A stretch of DNA of 64,000 nt from Bartonella sp. B1099 (GCF_944801835.1 NZ_CALYLN010000001.1:1272001-1336000), one strand, 5' to 3'; counted from the stretch's first letter, positions 25,517 through 35,440 are shown. Translations and numbers: made by a program. The notes: a model not told the origin generated them from the sequence alone.

Positions 25517-25924
25517 ATGAGAGGTATAATTATTAGTCAAGATCAAGGAACATATCTCGTTTCGGGTGATGATGGTAAGCGTTATCAGTTTGCGACTTGG
25601 GATTGGTTGGGAAAGAAATCCCCGAGGATTGGTGATACCGTTGATTTTGTCTGTGAAGGAGGTGTAGTCAGTTCTGTTTTTCCATTATTGAGACTAGGTA
25701 CAGAGAACTCAAGGATAATGTTTGCACTCCTTTGTTGGTGTGCGGGTATTTTTGGTGTCCATCGTTTTATGGTTGGGAGAGTTCGGACGGCTGTTTTAAT
25801 GCTTGTTTTATCTTTATCGGTTGTTGGATTGATGGTTACTGGTATTTGGGCAACTGTTGATTTCATACTCATTCTTTCTGGAAAATTTACGGATAAAAAT
25901 AGGAATCAGATTACAGATCTGTAA
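25517..25924 (+). CDS. TM2-domain membrane protein, tandem copy 1
   Basis: 135 residues. The first ~60 residues (MRGIIISQDQGTYLVSGDDG, KRYQFATWDW, GDTVDFVCEGGVVSSVFPLL) look like a small cold-shock/OB-type beta barrel; the rest is a TM2 domain with two membrane segments around LLCWCAGIFGVHRFMVGRVR (the G-x-H-R-F signature) and LVLSLSVVGLMVTGIWATVD, ending DFILILSGKFTDKNR. First of three paralogues starting at 25517, 26308 and 27121, inserted between eno and ftsB. Function of TM2 proteins in bacteria is not established. This copy is the most divergent of the three. GGGATTAAG precedes the ATG. Confidence 0.8.
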   Translation: MRGIIISQDQGTYLVSGDDGKRYQFATWDWLGKKSPRIGDTVDFVCEGGVVSSVFPLLRLGTENSRIMFALLCWCAGIFGVHRFMVGRVRTAVLMLVLSLSVVGLMVTGIWATVDFILILSGKFTDKNRNQITDL

Positions 25925-26045
25925 ATTTTTATAATAAGGAGTAGGTAATTTAGTTCATTTTTTACTTTGATCAATATATCAAGTTCATCATGCCAAATTA
26001 TTGTACTCCATTTCTTTAATGTGAGATATTAAGAGAAATATGCAC

Positions 26046-26270
26046 AGTTAAGTAAAAGTATTGCAAAATACTGTGCTATTTTATATGGGTAAAGCAACGA
26101 TGTAAATCAACTAAGGTGTGTTTTGTATTGCTGCTTATAGCAGCAGAAAACATTGGATTATTGGGGGGCTCTGAATGATTTTAATTTCACGTTTATCACG
26201 GCTTCTACAAATTTGATTTATGCCGTGAGGTTAATCAATATATCATCAAATTAGAAATAATCTCTTTATG
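26046..26270 (+). pseudogene. Decayed ftsB 5' end in the spacer (copy 1)
   Basis: The spacer between TM2 copies 1 and 2 aligns with the promoter region and first half of the intact ftsB at 27690-27910: ACTGTGCTATTTTATATGGG matches ACTGTGCTATTTTATGTGG, GTGTGTTTTGTATTGCTGCT matches GTGCGTTTTGTACTGCCTCT, and GCCGTGAGGTTAATC matches GCAGTGAAGTTAATC. Several stops and shifts prevent translation. It shows that the duplicated unit spanned the TM2 gene plus the start of ftsB. Confidence 0.7.
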
Positions 26271-26307
26271 AATAACACATGAGGAGCAGCTTTATAGGTG
26301 GGTAAGG

Positions 26308-26739
26308 ATGAAAGGTAAGATTATTGGTCAGGATCAAGAAGATTATTTCGTTTCAGGGGCTGATGGTAAGCGCTATCAATTTGCAAGTTGGGATTGGTTA
26401 GGAAAAAAAGCACCAAAGGTAGGGGATACCGTTGATTTTGTATATGAAGATAATGTTGTTAAATCTGTTTTCCCTCTTTTGAGTAAATCGCAGTCAGAAA
26501 AATCAAGGTTAGCGATAGCACTTGTTTGTTGGTTTTTTGGATGGTTGGGAATTCATCGCTTTATGGCAGGTAAAGTTGGAACGGGCATTGTAATGCTTCT
26601 TATAAGCCTACTAAGTATACCATTTACTATGGGGTTAGGAATACTTTTAATAACTGGGCCTTGGTCATTTATTGATTTTATAGTCATTTTATCGGGATAT
26701 TTTAGGGATGAAAATGGGGATAAAATTATAAATTGGTAG
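26308..26739 (+). CDS. TM2-domain membrane protein, tandem copy 2
   Basis: 143 residues, MKGKIIGQDQEDYFVSGADG. Same design as copies 1 and 3: a ~60-residue OB-like start (KRYQFASWDWLGKKAPKVGD) and a TM2 domain with WFFGWLGIHRFMAGKVGTGI and a second, longer hydrophobic segment MLLISLLSIPFTMGLGILLI, ending FIDFIVILSGYFRDENGD. The stretch between the two membrane helices is longer than in copy 1. ATG 26308 follows GGTGGGTAAGG. Very similar to copy 3, so this pair is the more recent duplication or is homogenised by gene conversion. Confidence 0.82.
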   Translation: MKGKIIGQDQEDYFVSGADGKRYQFASWDWLGKKAPKVGDTVDFVYEDNVVKSVFPLLSKSQSEKSRLAIALVCWFFGWLGIHRFMAGKVGTGIVMLLISLLSIPFTMGLGILLITGPWSFIDFIVILSGYFRDENGDKIINW

Positions 26740-26889
26740 AAATTTTAAAATAATATAAAATGTAAAGAGTGAGGAAGTTTCTTTACTTCTAATGTTGTCA
26801 ATATATTAATTTAATAATGTAAATTATTTTAGTCTATGTCTTTTATGTTAAATATTAAATAAAATGATAAATATTTAAATAAAACTATT

Positions 26890-27090
26890 GAAAAAGACTG
26901 TACTATTTCATATGAAAAAAGTAAAAGTGCAAATCGAACAGCGTGCTTTATATTGCCACTTATAATTGCGGGAATTTTAAGTTGTTGGGGGATTTTAAGC
27001 TTTTTAAATTGTCATAATCACGGTGAGTGCAGATCGTACTCATGCGGTGAGGTTTATCTAACATATTATCATATTAGAAGAAAAACTTCT
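26890..27090 (+). pseudogene. Decayed ftsB 5' end in the spacer (copy 2)
   Basis: The second spacer repeats the pattern: GACTGTACTATTTCATATG, then GCTTTATATTGCCACTTATA, GGTGAGTGCAGATCGTACTC and GCGGTGAGGTTTATC correspond in order to GACTGTGCTATTTTATGTG, GTTTTGTACTGCCTCTTATG, GGTGAGTATGGATTATATTC and GCAGTGAAGTTAATC of the intact ftsB. Frame is destroyed. It ends before the TM2 copy 3 ribosome site. Confidence 0.7.
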
Positions 27091-27120
27091 TTATGAATAA
27101 CAATTTTATAGGTGGTGAAG

Positions 27121-27564
27121 ATGAAAGGTAAGATTATTGGTCATGATCAAGGAGATTATTTCATTTCAGGGGCTGATGGTAAGCGCTATCAGTTTGCGAA
27201 TTGGGATTGGTCAGGAAAAAAGCCGCCGAAGGTTGGTGATGTCGTTGATTTTGTGTGTGAAGGGGATACCGTTAAATCTATTTTCCCTATATTGACTGAA
27301 AGTCAGTCATCACAATCAAAAGTGACGTTAGCGGTCGTTTGTTTTTTTCTAGGTGGACTAGGAATTCATCGTTTTATGGTTGGTAAAGTTGGAACGGGCA
27401 TTGCAATGCTTCTTATAACTATACTAAGTATAATAACTATACCACTTTTTGGGTTTGGGCTTCTAGGGATTATTTTTATAATTATACCTTGGGTATTGAT
27501 TGATTTTATAGTCATTTTAATAGGAAGTTTTAAGAACAAAGATGGGTGTAAAATCACAAATTAG
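27121..27564 (+). CDS. TM2-domain membrane protein, tandem copy 3
   Basis: 147 residues from ATG 27121 (MKGKIIGHDQGDYFISGADG); an upstream in-frame GTG at 27112 is less likely because the sister genes begin at the same ATG. OB-like start, then FFLGGLGIHRFMVGKVGTGI and a second hydrophobic stretch (LLITILSIITIPLFGFGLLG, IIFIIIPWVLIDFIVILIGS). GGTGGTGAAG precedes the start. It lies directly upstream of the intact ftsB; the third unit of the tandem array therefore carries the only complete ftsB. Confidence 0.82.
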   Translation: MKGKIIGHDQGDYFISGADGKRYQFANWDWSGKKPPKVGDVVDFVCEGDTVKSIFPILTESQSSQSKVTLAVVCFFLGGLGIHRFMVGKVGTGIAMLLITILSIITIPLFGFGLLGIIFIIIPWVLIDFIVILIGSFKNKDGCKITN

Positions 27565-27750
27565 TGGGATATCCAATATTTGTAATATAAAAAGTGAGGC
27601 ATTCAGCTTACTTTGATTATATTGAGGGGGGGATAAATTGGTGATAACAAATTGTTTGCATGTGTAGATTGAGTAATGAGGTGTTAATCAAAATCATGCA
27701 TAGTTAGGCAGAATATGAAGGAATTTTTGCTGTAGAGACTGTGCTATTTT

Positions 27751-28062
27751 ATGTGGACAAAGCAGAAACGTCGATCAATCAAAGTGCGTTTTGTACTGCC
27801 TCTTATGACGGTGGGCGTTTTTAGCTATTTCAGTTACCATATTTATCATGGTGAGTATGGATTATATTCACGCAGTGAAGTTAATCTGCAGATTAGCGAA
27901 TTAGAAAAGGAGCTTCATAAAATAGAAGCTGAGCGGGAGTTCATTGAAAAGCGTATTTCTCTTTTACGCAATGGACATATTGAAAAGGATATGTTGGATG
28001 AATATGTCCGAAAGAATTTAAATTTTTCTAAGCCAAATGAATTGACAGTCTTAATGCCTTAA
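27751..28062 (+). CDS. ftsB: Septum formation initiator FtsB/DivIC family
   Basis: 103 residues. A short basic N-terminus (MWTKQKRRSIKVR), one membrane helix (residues about 14-32) and a coiled coil (VNLQISELEKELHKIEAERE, FIEKRISLLRNGHIEKDML) followed by DEYVRKNLNFSKPNE, the DivIC/FtsB signature. It would join FtsL and FtsQ in the divisome. Its position just ahead of pdhA is standard in Rhizobiales. The start region has been duplicated twice upstream together with the TM2 gene. Confidence 0.88.
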   Translation: MWTKQKRRSIKVRFVLPLMTVGVFSYFSYHIYHGEYGLYSRSEVNLQISELEKELHKIEAEREFIEKRISLLRNGHIEKDMLDEYVRKNLNFSKPNELTVLMP

Positions 28063-28197
28063 AATGATACCAAAGGTAAATGAAAAATTGCTTAATTTAA
28101 ACGACAATCAGCAATGATATTGTTTAAGCCGATTGATAAGGCTTGTAACTTTTGTTCGTAAAGGTTATTCCTAAATAATCATAAAAGGGAGTTTAAT

Positions 28198-29238
28198 ATG
28201 GCAGAACGACTTAAAAAAAATTCTGCGTCGGTGGCGCGCACTGCATTATCAAGCACCACAAAGAAAGCACCAATAGCAGATTTTACAAAAGAGGAAGAAA
28301 TTGATGCCTATCGTGAAATGCTTTTAATTCGCCGTTTTGAAGAAAAAGCAGGACAACTTTATGGTATGGGGCTTATTGGGGGATTTTGTCATCTTTATAT
28401 TGGACAGGAAGCTGTTGTTATTGGAACATTAAAGGCAACAAAAGAAGGTGATCAAGTTATTACGTCTTACCGTGATCATGGCCATATGTTAGCTGTTGGG
28501 ATGAGTCCGCGAGGCGTCATGGCAGAATTAACAGGACGCCAAGGAGGATTTTCCAAAGGCAAAGGCGGCTCGATGCATATGTTCTCTAAAGAAAAGAATT
28601 TTTATGGTGGCCATGGTATTGTTGGTGCGCAGGTTCCCATAGGTTCAGGTTTGGCATTTTCGAATCAATATCTTGGTAAAGATAATGTGACATTGGTTTA
28701 TTTTGGTGATGGCGCTGCAAACCAGGGGCAGGTTTACGAAAGTTTTAATATGGCTTCACTTTGGAAGTTGCCCGTTGTTTATATTATTGAAAACAATCAG
28801 TATGCTATGGGAACATCCGTTTCACGGGCATCTGCAGAAACTGATTTTTCTCGCCGAGGTCTTTCTTTTGAAATTCCAGGTATTGTTGTTGACGGTATGG
28901 ATGTTCGCTCCGTAAAAGGAGCTGCTGATGAAGCAATTTCTTGGGCACGCTCGGGTAAAGGTCCGATCATTCTTGATATGCAGACCTATCGCTATCGTGG
29001 TCATTCCATGTCTGATCCAGCAAAATATCGCTCTAAAGAAGAAGTCCAAAAAATAAAAGAGGAACACGATCCGATTGATCAAGTAAAAAGTCGGATTCTT
29101 AAACAAGGTTGGGCCAGCGAAGATAATTTAAAGTCGATTGAGAAAGAGGTCCGTGCAATTGTTGCTGACGCAGCAGATTTTGCACAAAGTGATCAAGAGC
29201 CAGATTCTTCTGAGCTCTATACGGATATTTTAGTTTGA
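28198..29238 (+). CDS. pdhA: Pyruvate dehydrogenase E1 component, alpha subunit
   Basis: 346 residues. With PdhB it decarboxylates pyruvate and passes the acetyl group to lipoyl domains. Motifs: [54 protein letters not shown] segment [16 protein letters not shown], and the thiamine diphosphate motif [18 protein letters not shown] ending in [11 protein letters not shown]. The phosphorylation-loop-like [16 protein letters not shown] is present as in the mitochondrial enzyme. AAAGGGAG precedes ATG 28198. First gene of the pdh operon. Confidence 0.96.
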   Translation: MAERLKKNSASVARTALSSTTKKAPIADFTKEEEIDAYREMLLIRRFEEKAGQLYGMGLIGGFCHLYIGQEAVVIGTLKATKEGDQVITSYRDHGHMLAVGMSPRGVMAELTGRQGGFSKGKGGSMHMFSKEKNFYGGHGIVGAQVPIGSGLAFSNQYLGKDNVTLVYFGDGAANQGQVYESFNMASLWKLPVVYIIENNQYAMGTSVSRASAETDFSRRGLSFEIPGIVVDGMDVRSVKGAADEAISWARSGKGPIILDMQTYRYRGHSMSDPAKYRSKEEVQKIKEEHDPIDQVKSRILKQGWASEDNLKSIEKEVRAIVADAADFAQSDQEPDSSELYTDILV

Positions 29239-29254
29239 TGCGAGGGAAGCAAGT

Positions 29255-30619
29255 ATGTCTATTGATATTTTGATGCCGGCGCTTTCGCCAACTATGGAAG
29301 AAGGTAAACTGTCTAAATGGCTCAAGAAAGAAGGTGATAAGATTAGCTCTGGCGATGTTATTGCTGAAATTGAAACGGATAAGGCGACAATGGAAGTAGA
29401 GGCTGTTGATGAAGGCACGCTTGGTAAAGTTTTTGTGCCTGAAGGTTCTGAAGGTGTAAAGGTTAATAGTGTTATTGCAGTTTTGTTAGAAGAAGGTGAG
29501 CGTGCTGAAGATATTTCGCACCCTACCAATACAGCACAAAAACCTAAAGTGTCCTCTCCTTCTTTTCCTTTATCAGTACCGCAGTCTCTTGCTTTTGCAC
29601 CGCCTCCTGATTTTGATATTCCAGTAGGGACAGAAATGGTGACGATGACAGTTCGTGAAGCGCTTAATCAGGCTTTAGCTGAAGAAATGCGGCGTGATGA
29701 AAAGGTTTTTCTCATGGGGGAAGAAGTTGCCCAATATCAAGGAGCCTATAAGGTTAGCCAAGGTTTGTTGGAAGAATTTGGGGAACGGCGCGTTATTGAT
29801 ACCCCAATTACAGAACATGGTTTTGCTGGACTGGCTGTTGGTGCTGCTTTTGGAGGGTTACGTCCTATTGTCGAGTTTATGACATTTAATTTTGCTATGC
29901 AGGCAATGGATCAAATTATTAATTCAGCCGCAAAAACACGTTATATGTCTGGTGGACAAATGACGGCTCCTATGGTTTTCCGTGGTCCCAATGGCGCGGC
30001 TGCTCGTGTTGGTGCTCAACATTCTCAATGCTATGCTGCCTGGTATAGTCATATTCCAGGTCTGAAAGTTGTCATGCCTTATAGTGCTGCAGATGCAAAA
30101 GGTTTGCTAAAAGCGGCTATTCGTGATGATAACCCTGTTATTTTCCTTGAAAATGAAATTTTATACGGGCATCAATTTGAGGTTCCTCAACTTGATGATT
30201 TTATTTTGCCTATTGGTCGGGCACGACTTCATAAGTCTGGACAAGATGTAACGATTGTTGCCTGTGGGATTGGTATGCATTACGCTGTTCAAGCATTACC
30301 AGAAATTGAAAAACTTGGTATTGACGTTGAGTTAATTGATTTACGAACCATTCGTCCGATGGATCTTCCGACAATTCTTTCTTCCGTTAAAAAGACGGGC
30401 CGTTTGGTAACAATTGAAGAGGGTTTTCCTCAGTCATCTATCGGAACTGAAATAGCAACGCGTGTTATGCAACAGGCTTTTGACTATCTTGATGCGCCAA
30501 TTGCGACGATTTCTGGCAAAGATGTTCCGATGCCTTATGCAGCTAATCTTGAGAAGTTGGCTTTGCCTAATACTGCTGAAATTATTGAGGCCGTTAAGGC
30601 TGTGACATACAGAGCATAA
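29255..30619 (+). CDS. pdhB: Pyruvate dehydrogenase E1 component, beta subunit, with lipoyl domain
   Basis: 454 residues. Residues 1-80 are a lipoyl domain with the attachment Lys in [16 protein letters not shown]; a Pro/Ser linker follows; from about 125 the transketolase-like E1-beta runs ([95 protein letters not shown]). A lipoylated E1-beta is a known alphaproteobacterial trait. 16 bases after pdhA. Confidence 0.96.
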   Translation: MSIDILMPALSPTMEEGKLSKWLKKEGDKISSGDVIAEIETDKATMEVEAVDEGTLGKVFVPEGSEGVKVNSVIAVLLEEGERAEDISHPTNTAQKPKVSSPSFPLSVPQSLAFAPPPDFDIPVGTEMVTMTVREALNQALAEEMRRDEKVFLMGEEVAQYQGAYKVSQGLLEEFGERRVIDTPITEHGFAGLAVGAAFGGLRPIVEFMTFNFAMQAMDQIINSAAKTRYMSGGQMTAPMVFRGPNGAAARVGAQHSQCYAAWYSHIPGLKVVMPYSAADAKGLLKAAIRDDNPVIFLENEILYGHQFEVPQLDDFILPIGRARLHKSGQDVTIVACGIGMHYAVQALPEIEKLGIDVELIDLRTIRPMDLPTILSSVKKTGRLVTIEEGFPQSSIGTEIATRVMQQAFDYLDAPIATISGKDVPMPYAANLEKLALPNTAEIIEAVKAVTYRA

Positions 30620-30633
30620 CGGAGGAAAGCACA

Positions 30634-31977
30634 ATGCCCATTAAAATTACAATGCCAGCGCTTTCCCCTACAATGGAAGAGGGAAATTTAACAAAATGGA
30701 ATATTAAGGAGGGTGATAAGGTTTCCTCTGGGGATGTTATTGCTGAAATTGAGACGGATAAAGCGACGATGGAAGTCGAGGCCGTTGATGAGGGGACAGT
30801 TGCTAAAATTGTTGTTCCTGCCGGAACACAAGGTGTTAAAGTGAATTCTTTGATTGTTGTTTTAGCAGAAGAGGGTGAAGATTTAGCTGAAGCTGCAAAA
30901 GTTGCAGAAGAGACTTCTTCTTCTATAAGACAAGAACCAAAGGGCGAAAAACAAGCAGATTCTCTGAAGCAGACGGACACAAAGGGGATAAAAATGTTTC
31001 ATGAATCATCTGCACAGCAATTAATACAGCAAGATAAAGAAGGGAATCGTCTTTTTGCTTCTCCCTTAGCGCGGCGGTTAGCTTCTCAGGCAGGTATTGA
31101 CTTATCCCTTATTTCTGGAAGTGGTCCCCATGGACGTATTATCAAGCGCGATGTAGAAAAAGCTATGAGCGGGGATATCTCTCAAGCTTCTTATTCGTCA
31201 TCAATCGGCGAGCTGATTGCAGCAGGTGATTCTGACAAACAGATATTGCAACTCTTCAAAGAAAATGAATATCTCTTCACACCCCATGATAATATGCGTA
31301 AAACGATCGCCACACGTTTGGTGGAATCAAAGCAAAGGGTTCCACATTTCTATGTGACCGTCGATTGTGAACTTGATGCGCTATTAGCGTTGCGGACACA
31401 ATTGAATGCTGCAGCACCAATGGTTAAGACACTGGAAGAAGCTAAGCCTACTTATAAGCTTTCTGTTAATGATATGGTGATCAAAGCGGTTGCACTTTCT
31501 TTGAAAGCGGTTCCTGATGCGAATGTTTCTTGGCTTGAAGGCGGAATGCTTCATCATAAACATTGTGATGTTGGGGTTGCTGTTTCTGTTCCCAATGGGT
31601 TAATTACGCCGATTATTCGCCATGCAGAAGAAAAACCGTTATCGCTTATTTCCAAAGAGATGAAGGATTTTGCAAAGCGTGCGCGTGAGCGCAAGTTAAA
31701 AATGGAAGAATATCAGGGAGGAACAACCGCTGTATCAAATATGGGGATGTATGGTGTGAAAAGTTTTTCTGCTATCCTTAATCCACCCCATGCGACGATT
31801 TTTGCGATTGGTGCAGGAGAGCAACGCGCCGTTGTTAAAAATGGTGTACTAGCCGTTGCAACAGTTATGTCGGTTACACTTTCTGTTGATCATCGCGCTG
31901 TCGATGGTGCTTTAGCGGCAGAGCTTGCGCGGACCTTTAAGAAGATAATTGAAAATCCATTAGCAATGTTGGTTTGA
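30634..31977 (+). CDS. pdhC: Dihydrolipoamide acetyltransferase (PDH E2)
   Basis: 447 residues. Lipoyl domain 1-77 ([16 protein letters not shown]), nearly identical to that of PdhB; linker; peripheral-subunit-binding domain at about 143-178 (FASPLARRLASQAGIDLSLI, SGSGPHGRIIKRDVEKAM); catalytic CoA-acyltransferase domain with the active-site His and Asp in SVDHRAVDGALAAE. It forms the complex core. The two almost identical lipoyl regions in neighbouring genes are a potential recombination target. Confidence 0.96.
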   Translation: MPIKITMPALSPTMEEGNLTKWNIKEGDKVSSGDVIAEIETDKATMEVEAVDEGTVAKIVVPAGTQGVKVNSLIVVLAEEGEDLAEAAKVAEETSSSIRQEPKGEKQADSLKQTDTKGIKMFHESSAQQLIQQDKEGNRLFASPLARRLASQAGIDLSLISGSGPHGRIIKRDVEKAMSGDISQASYSSSIGELIAAGDSDKQILQLFKENEYLFTPHDNMRKTIATRLVESKQRVPHFYVTVDCELDALLALRTQLNAAAPMVKTLEEAKPTYKLSVNDMVIKAVALSLKAVPDANVSWLEGGMLHHKHCDVGVAVSVPNGLITPIIRHAEEKPLSLISKEMKDFAKRARERKLKMEEYQGGTTAVSNMGMYGVKSFSAILNPPHATIFAIGAGEQRAVVKNGVLAVATVMSVTLSVDHRAVDGALAAELARTFKKIIENPLAMLV

Positions 31978-32191
31978 ATGACAGCTCTTTACGTAAATTA
32001 TGAGAGGGTATGTTAAGAGAGTGAAAGCAAATTTAAAAAGTTTGAAGTGCAATGCTATTGCTGTTTCTGGTTTGGGTAAAGTATTGATGTGAAGCGTAGA
32101 ATAAAAACATAAGCCGATTTTATGATATTGATTTTCAATCTTAAGTTCAAAAGTGCATATCCATTTTATATATATCCATGGAGGAATGACT

Positions 32192-33652
32192 GTGGTAAAT
32201 CTTTATGATGTAATTGTGATTGGATCAGGTCCAGGCGGATATGTGACCGCAATTCGTGCAGCACAATGTGGCTTTAAGACTGCAATTGTTGAGCGTGAGC
32301 ATTTGGGAGGAATTTGTTTAAATTGGGGGTGTATTCCAACAAAGGCCCTTTTACGTTCGGCGGAAATAAAACATTTTGCTGAACACGCGAAAGAGTATGG
32401 ACTCAAAATTAATGGTTCAATTGAAGCAAATATCAAAGAGGTTGTAACACGTTCACGCGGCGTTTCATCCCGTTTAAATGCTGGTGTTGGTTTTTTAATG
32501 AAAAAAAACAAAATTGATATTATCTGGGGTGAAGCAAAACTTACGAAAGAAGCGAAGGCAAGCCAACCTGCGGAAATTATTGTTTCTTCGTCCTCAAAAC
32601 CGGTTATGCAACCGCAAAATCCAATTCCTAAAGGAACATTAGGGAAGGGGACTTATCAAGCAAAGCACATCATTATTGCAACAGGAGCACGTCCTCGTGT
32701 CCTTCCTGGTATTGAGCCAGATGGAAAGCTCATTTGGACTTATTTTGAAGCGATGATACCGACAGAAATGCCGAAATCGCTTTTGGTCATAGGATCTGGA
32801 GCAATTGGTATTGAATTTGCTTCCTTTTATCGTGATATGGGAGCAAAGGTCACTGTTGTTGAAATGATGCCTCACATCATGCCCGCTGAAGATATTGAAA
32901 TTTCAACATTTGCTCGTAAACAGTTAGAGCAAAAAGGTTTACGTATTCTTTGCCAAGCGAAAGTAACAAAGGTTGAAAAAGCTTCCAATTCCGTGACGGT
33001 ACATATTGATGTTGGGGGAAAAACAGAGACAATGACGGTTGATCGAGTGATTTCCGCTGTTGGAGTACAGGGTAATATTGAGAATCTTGGGTTAGAGGCG
33101 TTGGGTATAAAAACCGATCGTGGGTGCATTGTAACCGATGAGTGGGGTTGGACAGGGGTTGCGGGTATTTATGCTATCGGTGATGTGGCAGGCCCTCCTA
33201 TGTTAGCTCATAAAGCAGAAGAAGAAGGCGTGATATGTATTGAACATCTTGCTGGTTTAAAGAGTGTTCATCCGCTTGATAAGAAAAAAATTCCAGGGTG
33301 CACCTATTGCACTCCGCAAGTTGCATCTGTAGGGCTTTCAGAAGCAGCAGCAAAAGAAGCAGGGTATGATATACGTATTGGTCGTTATTCTTTTTCCGCC
33401 AATGGCAAGGCGATTGCTTTGGGTGAAGATCAGGGGTTAGTAAAAACCATTTTTGATAAAAAAACAGGACAGCTTCTTGGCGCCCATATGGTAGGGGCTG
33501 AGGTAACAGAACTGATACAGGGGTTTGTTATTGCCATGAATCTTGAAACAACAGAGGAAGAATTGATGCATACTGTCTTTCCACATCCGACCTTATCGGA
33601 AATGATGAAAGAAAGTGTATTGGATGCTTATGGTCAAGTTTTAAACGCTTGA
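32192..33652 (+). CDS. lpdA: Dihydrolipoyl dehydrogenase (E3)
   Basis: 486 residues from GTG 32192 (MVNLYDVIVIGSGPGGYVTA). The ATG at 32186 is also in frame but would sit only one base after GGAGG (32180-32184), while the GTG has a normal seven-base gap. Motifs: FAD-binding GSGPGGYVTAIRA, redox disulfide GGICLNWGCIPTKAL, NAD-binding LLVIGSGAIGIEFASFY, second FAD contact GIYAIGDVAGPPMLAHKA, and the C-terminal His-Glu in HPHPTLSE-like FPHPTLSEMMKE. It reoxidises dihydrolipoamide. 214 bases after pdhC. Confidence 0.95.
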   Translation: MVNLYDVIVIGSGPGGYVTAIRAAQCGFKTAIVEREHLGGICLNWGCIPTKALLRSAEIKHFAEHAKEYGLKINGSIEANIKEVVTRSRGVSSRLNAGVGFLMKKNKIDIIWGEAKLTKEAKASQPAEIIVSSSSKPVMQPQNPIPKGTLGKGTYQAKHIIIATGARPRVLPGIEPDGKLIWTYFEAMIPTEMPKSLLVIGSGAIGIEFASFYRDMGAKVTVVEMMPHIMPAEDIEISTFARKQLEQKGLRILCQAKVTKVEKASNSVTVHIDVGGKTETMTVDRVISAVGVQGNIENLGLEALGIKTDRGCIVTDEWGWTGVAGIYAIGDVAGPPMLAHKAEEEGVICIEHLAGLKSVHPLDKKKIPGCTYCTPQVASVGLSEAAAKEAGYDIRIGRYSFSANGKAIALGEDQGLVKTIFDKKTGQLLGAHMVGAEVTELIQGFVIAMNLETTEEELMHTVFPHPTLSEMMKESVLDAYGQVLNA

Positions 33653-33720
33653 TGATTTGGTTTGTGTGAAAGATTTTATATTTTTCATTACTCCTTCGTA
33701 TTTATAAGGCAAAGGCTTAA

Positions 33721-34683
33721 ATGGTTACGGTTGTTGATAGAGTTACGAATAGACGTTTGCGTCATCCTGAAAAGGCCCATCGTCCGGATACAAGCGTTCA
33801 GAAAAAGCCAGATTGGATTCGTGTAAAAGCGCCAACATCACCGATCTATAAGGAAACACATGGTATTGTACGTACCCATAAATTAGTGACTGTCTGTGAA
33901 GAAGCAGGTTGTCCTAATATCGGTGAATGTTGGAGCCAACGGCATGCCAGCTTTATGATTTTAGGGGAGATATGTACGCGGGCTTGTGCATTTTGCAATG
34001 TTGCGACAGGCATTCCGCTTGCTGTTGATGATAACGAGCCAGAACGTGTCGCCGATGCTGTCGCGCGGATGGAATTAAAGCATGTCGTCATTACATCGGT
34101 TGATCGCGATGATCTTGCGGATGGTGGCGCTGAGCATTTTGCAAAAGTTATTTATGCGATTCGTCGAAAAGCGCCTAAAACAACAATTGAAGTTCTTACA
34201 CCTGATTTTCGTCATAAGGATGGTGCTTTAGAAATTGTTGTCGCTGCTAAGCCTGATGTTTTTAATCATAATTTAGAAACAGTTCCTTCTAAATATTTGA
34301 AGGTTCGTCCAGGAGCGCGTTATTTTCATTCAGTTCGTCTGTTACAACGCGTTAAAGAACTTGATCCAACAATTTTCACAAAATCGGGAATTATGGTTGG
34401 CCTTGGGGAAGAACGAAATGAAATTCTGCAATTGATGGATGATTTGCGCTCTGCTGATGTGGACTTTATGACAATTGGACAATATTTACAGCCTACGCGA
34501 AAGCATCATCCCGTTGTTCGTTTTGTGCCTCCTGAAGAGTTTGAATCTTTTGCCAAAATTGGTAAAGTAAAAGGTTTTTTACATATGGCTTCCAATCCTC
34601 TGACGCGTTCCTCTCATCATGCAGGAGATGATTTTGCTATTTTGCAAAAAGCGCGTGATGAAAAATTTGCCTTACAGAGATAA
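33721..34683 (+). CDS. lipA: Lipoyl synthase
   Basis: 320 residues. A radical-SAM enzyme that inserts two sulfurs into octanoyl groups on the lipoyl domains encoded just upstream. The auxiliary cluster cysteines are in [13 protein letters not shown] and the radical-SAM cluster in [16 protein letters not shown] (C-x3-C-x2-C). Other family blocks: [51 protein letters not shown] and SSHHAGDDF with the C-terminal Ser ligand (LTRSSHHA). Stop overlaps the ratA start. Context with pdh/lpd fits the pathway. Confidence 0.97.
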   Translation: MVTVVDRVTNRRLRHPEKAHRPDTSVQKKPDWIRVKAPTSPIYKETHGIVRTHKLVTVCEEAGCPNIGECWSQRHASFMILGEICTRACAFCNVATGIPLAVDDNEPERVADAVARMELKHVVITSVDRDDLADGGAEHFAKVIYAIRRKAPKTTIEVLTPDFRHKDGALEIVVAAKPDVFNHNLETVPSKYLKVRPGARYFHSVRLLQRVKELDPTIFTKSGIMVGLGEERNEILQLMDDLRSADVDFMTIGQYLQPTRKHHPVVRFVPPEEFESFAKIGKVKGFLHMASNPLTRSSHHAGDDFAILQKARDEKFALQR

Positions 34684-35147
34684 TGATGCCAACTTTTTCA
34701 ACACATCGGCAAGTTGCTCATAGTGCTCGTGAAATGTTTGATCTTGTGTCAGATATTGAACGTTATCCTGATTTTTTACCCATGTGTGAGGCTTTAATAA
34801 TACGTTCTCGCAAGGAATGTGACGAAAAAACATTGCTTCTGGCAGATATGACCGTTGGCTATAAGGTTATTCGAGAAACGTTTACGACCCAAGTTTTTCT
34901 TCAGCCAAAGAAAGGTTTGATAGAGGTTAATTATATTGATGGTCCATTCAAATATCTGGAAAATCGTTGGTTTTTTCATAATATTGAAAATACCAATGCA
35001 TGTAATATAGAATTTTTTATTGATTATGAATTTAAAAGTAAAATACTTGGACGTGTGATGGGCTCCATGTTTGATATTGCATTTCGTAAATTTACCGATG
35101 CTTTTGAGAAGCGCGCCCATCAGATTTATGGTTCTACGGTCACATGA
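34683..35147 (+). CDS. ratA: RatA/Coq10-family START-like protein
   Basis: 154 residues; start at 34683 overlaps the lipA stop, and an ATG three bases on (MPTFSTHRQVAHSAREMFDL) is equally possible. The sequence YPDFLPMCEALIIRSR, MTVGYKVIRETFTTQV and LGRVMGSMFDIAFRKFTDAF matches the polyketide-cyclase/START-like family comprising mitochondrial Coq10 and E. coli RatA. The alphaproteobacterial members probably bind ubiquinone or its precursors; the toxin name RatA comes from E. coli and should not be taken as proven here. Confidence 0.85.
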   Translation: MMPTFSTHRQVAHSAREMFDLVSDIERYPDFLPMCEALIIRSRKECDEKTLLLADMTVGYKVIRETFTTQVFLQPKKGLIEVNYIDGPFKYLENRWFFHNIENTNACNIEFFIDYEFKSKILGRVMGSMFDIAFRKFTDAFEKRAHQIYGSTVT

Positions 35148-35284
35148 TCTATTCCGTTATTTTTAAACAATAGCCATTGCTTGTAAAGGTATAGAGATGG
35201 AAATCGATCTCCATTTTTATGGTTTTTTTCTTTTTTAGAGGCACATCTTTTAAACAGAGCATCACAATATTATTAGACAAGATA

Positions 35285-35440
35285 TTGATTTATAATGATA
35301 GTTTAGTGTTATTTTTATTGAATTAAAATTCTTATGTAGGTTTCTCTCTTTCCCACTCCGTTTGATTCATCATAAAACAGGACTGGAAAGGATTTGATAA
35401 TATTCAGGTCTTTCATTCTTAAGTTGGGAGACAATAAATT
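35285..35440. repeat. Decayed integrase-leader blocks in the ratA-cinA spacer
   Basis: ACAAGATATTGATTTATAAT, then TTATTTTTATTGAATTA, match the outer part of the leader at 390-440 in plus orientation, and TATTCAGGTCTTTCATTC near 35400 matches TTATTCGGGACTCTCATTC of the inverted copy. So remnants of both orientations lie together. The remainder of the 360-base convergent spacer 35148-35510 shows nothing else. Confidence 0.5.

Noticed and set aside
26130-26150. GCTGCTTATAGCAGC hairpin in the first TM2 spacer as a terminator
   Set aside because: It lies within the decayed ftsB copy and has no following T-run; probably a chance result of decay.
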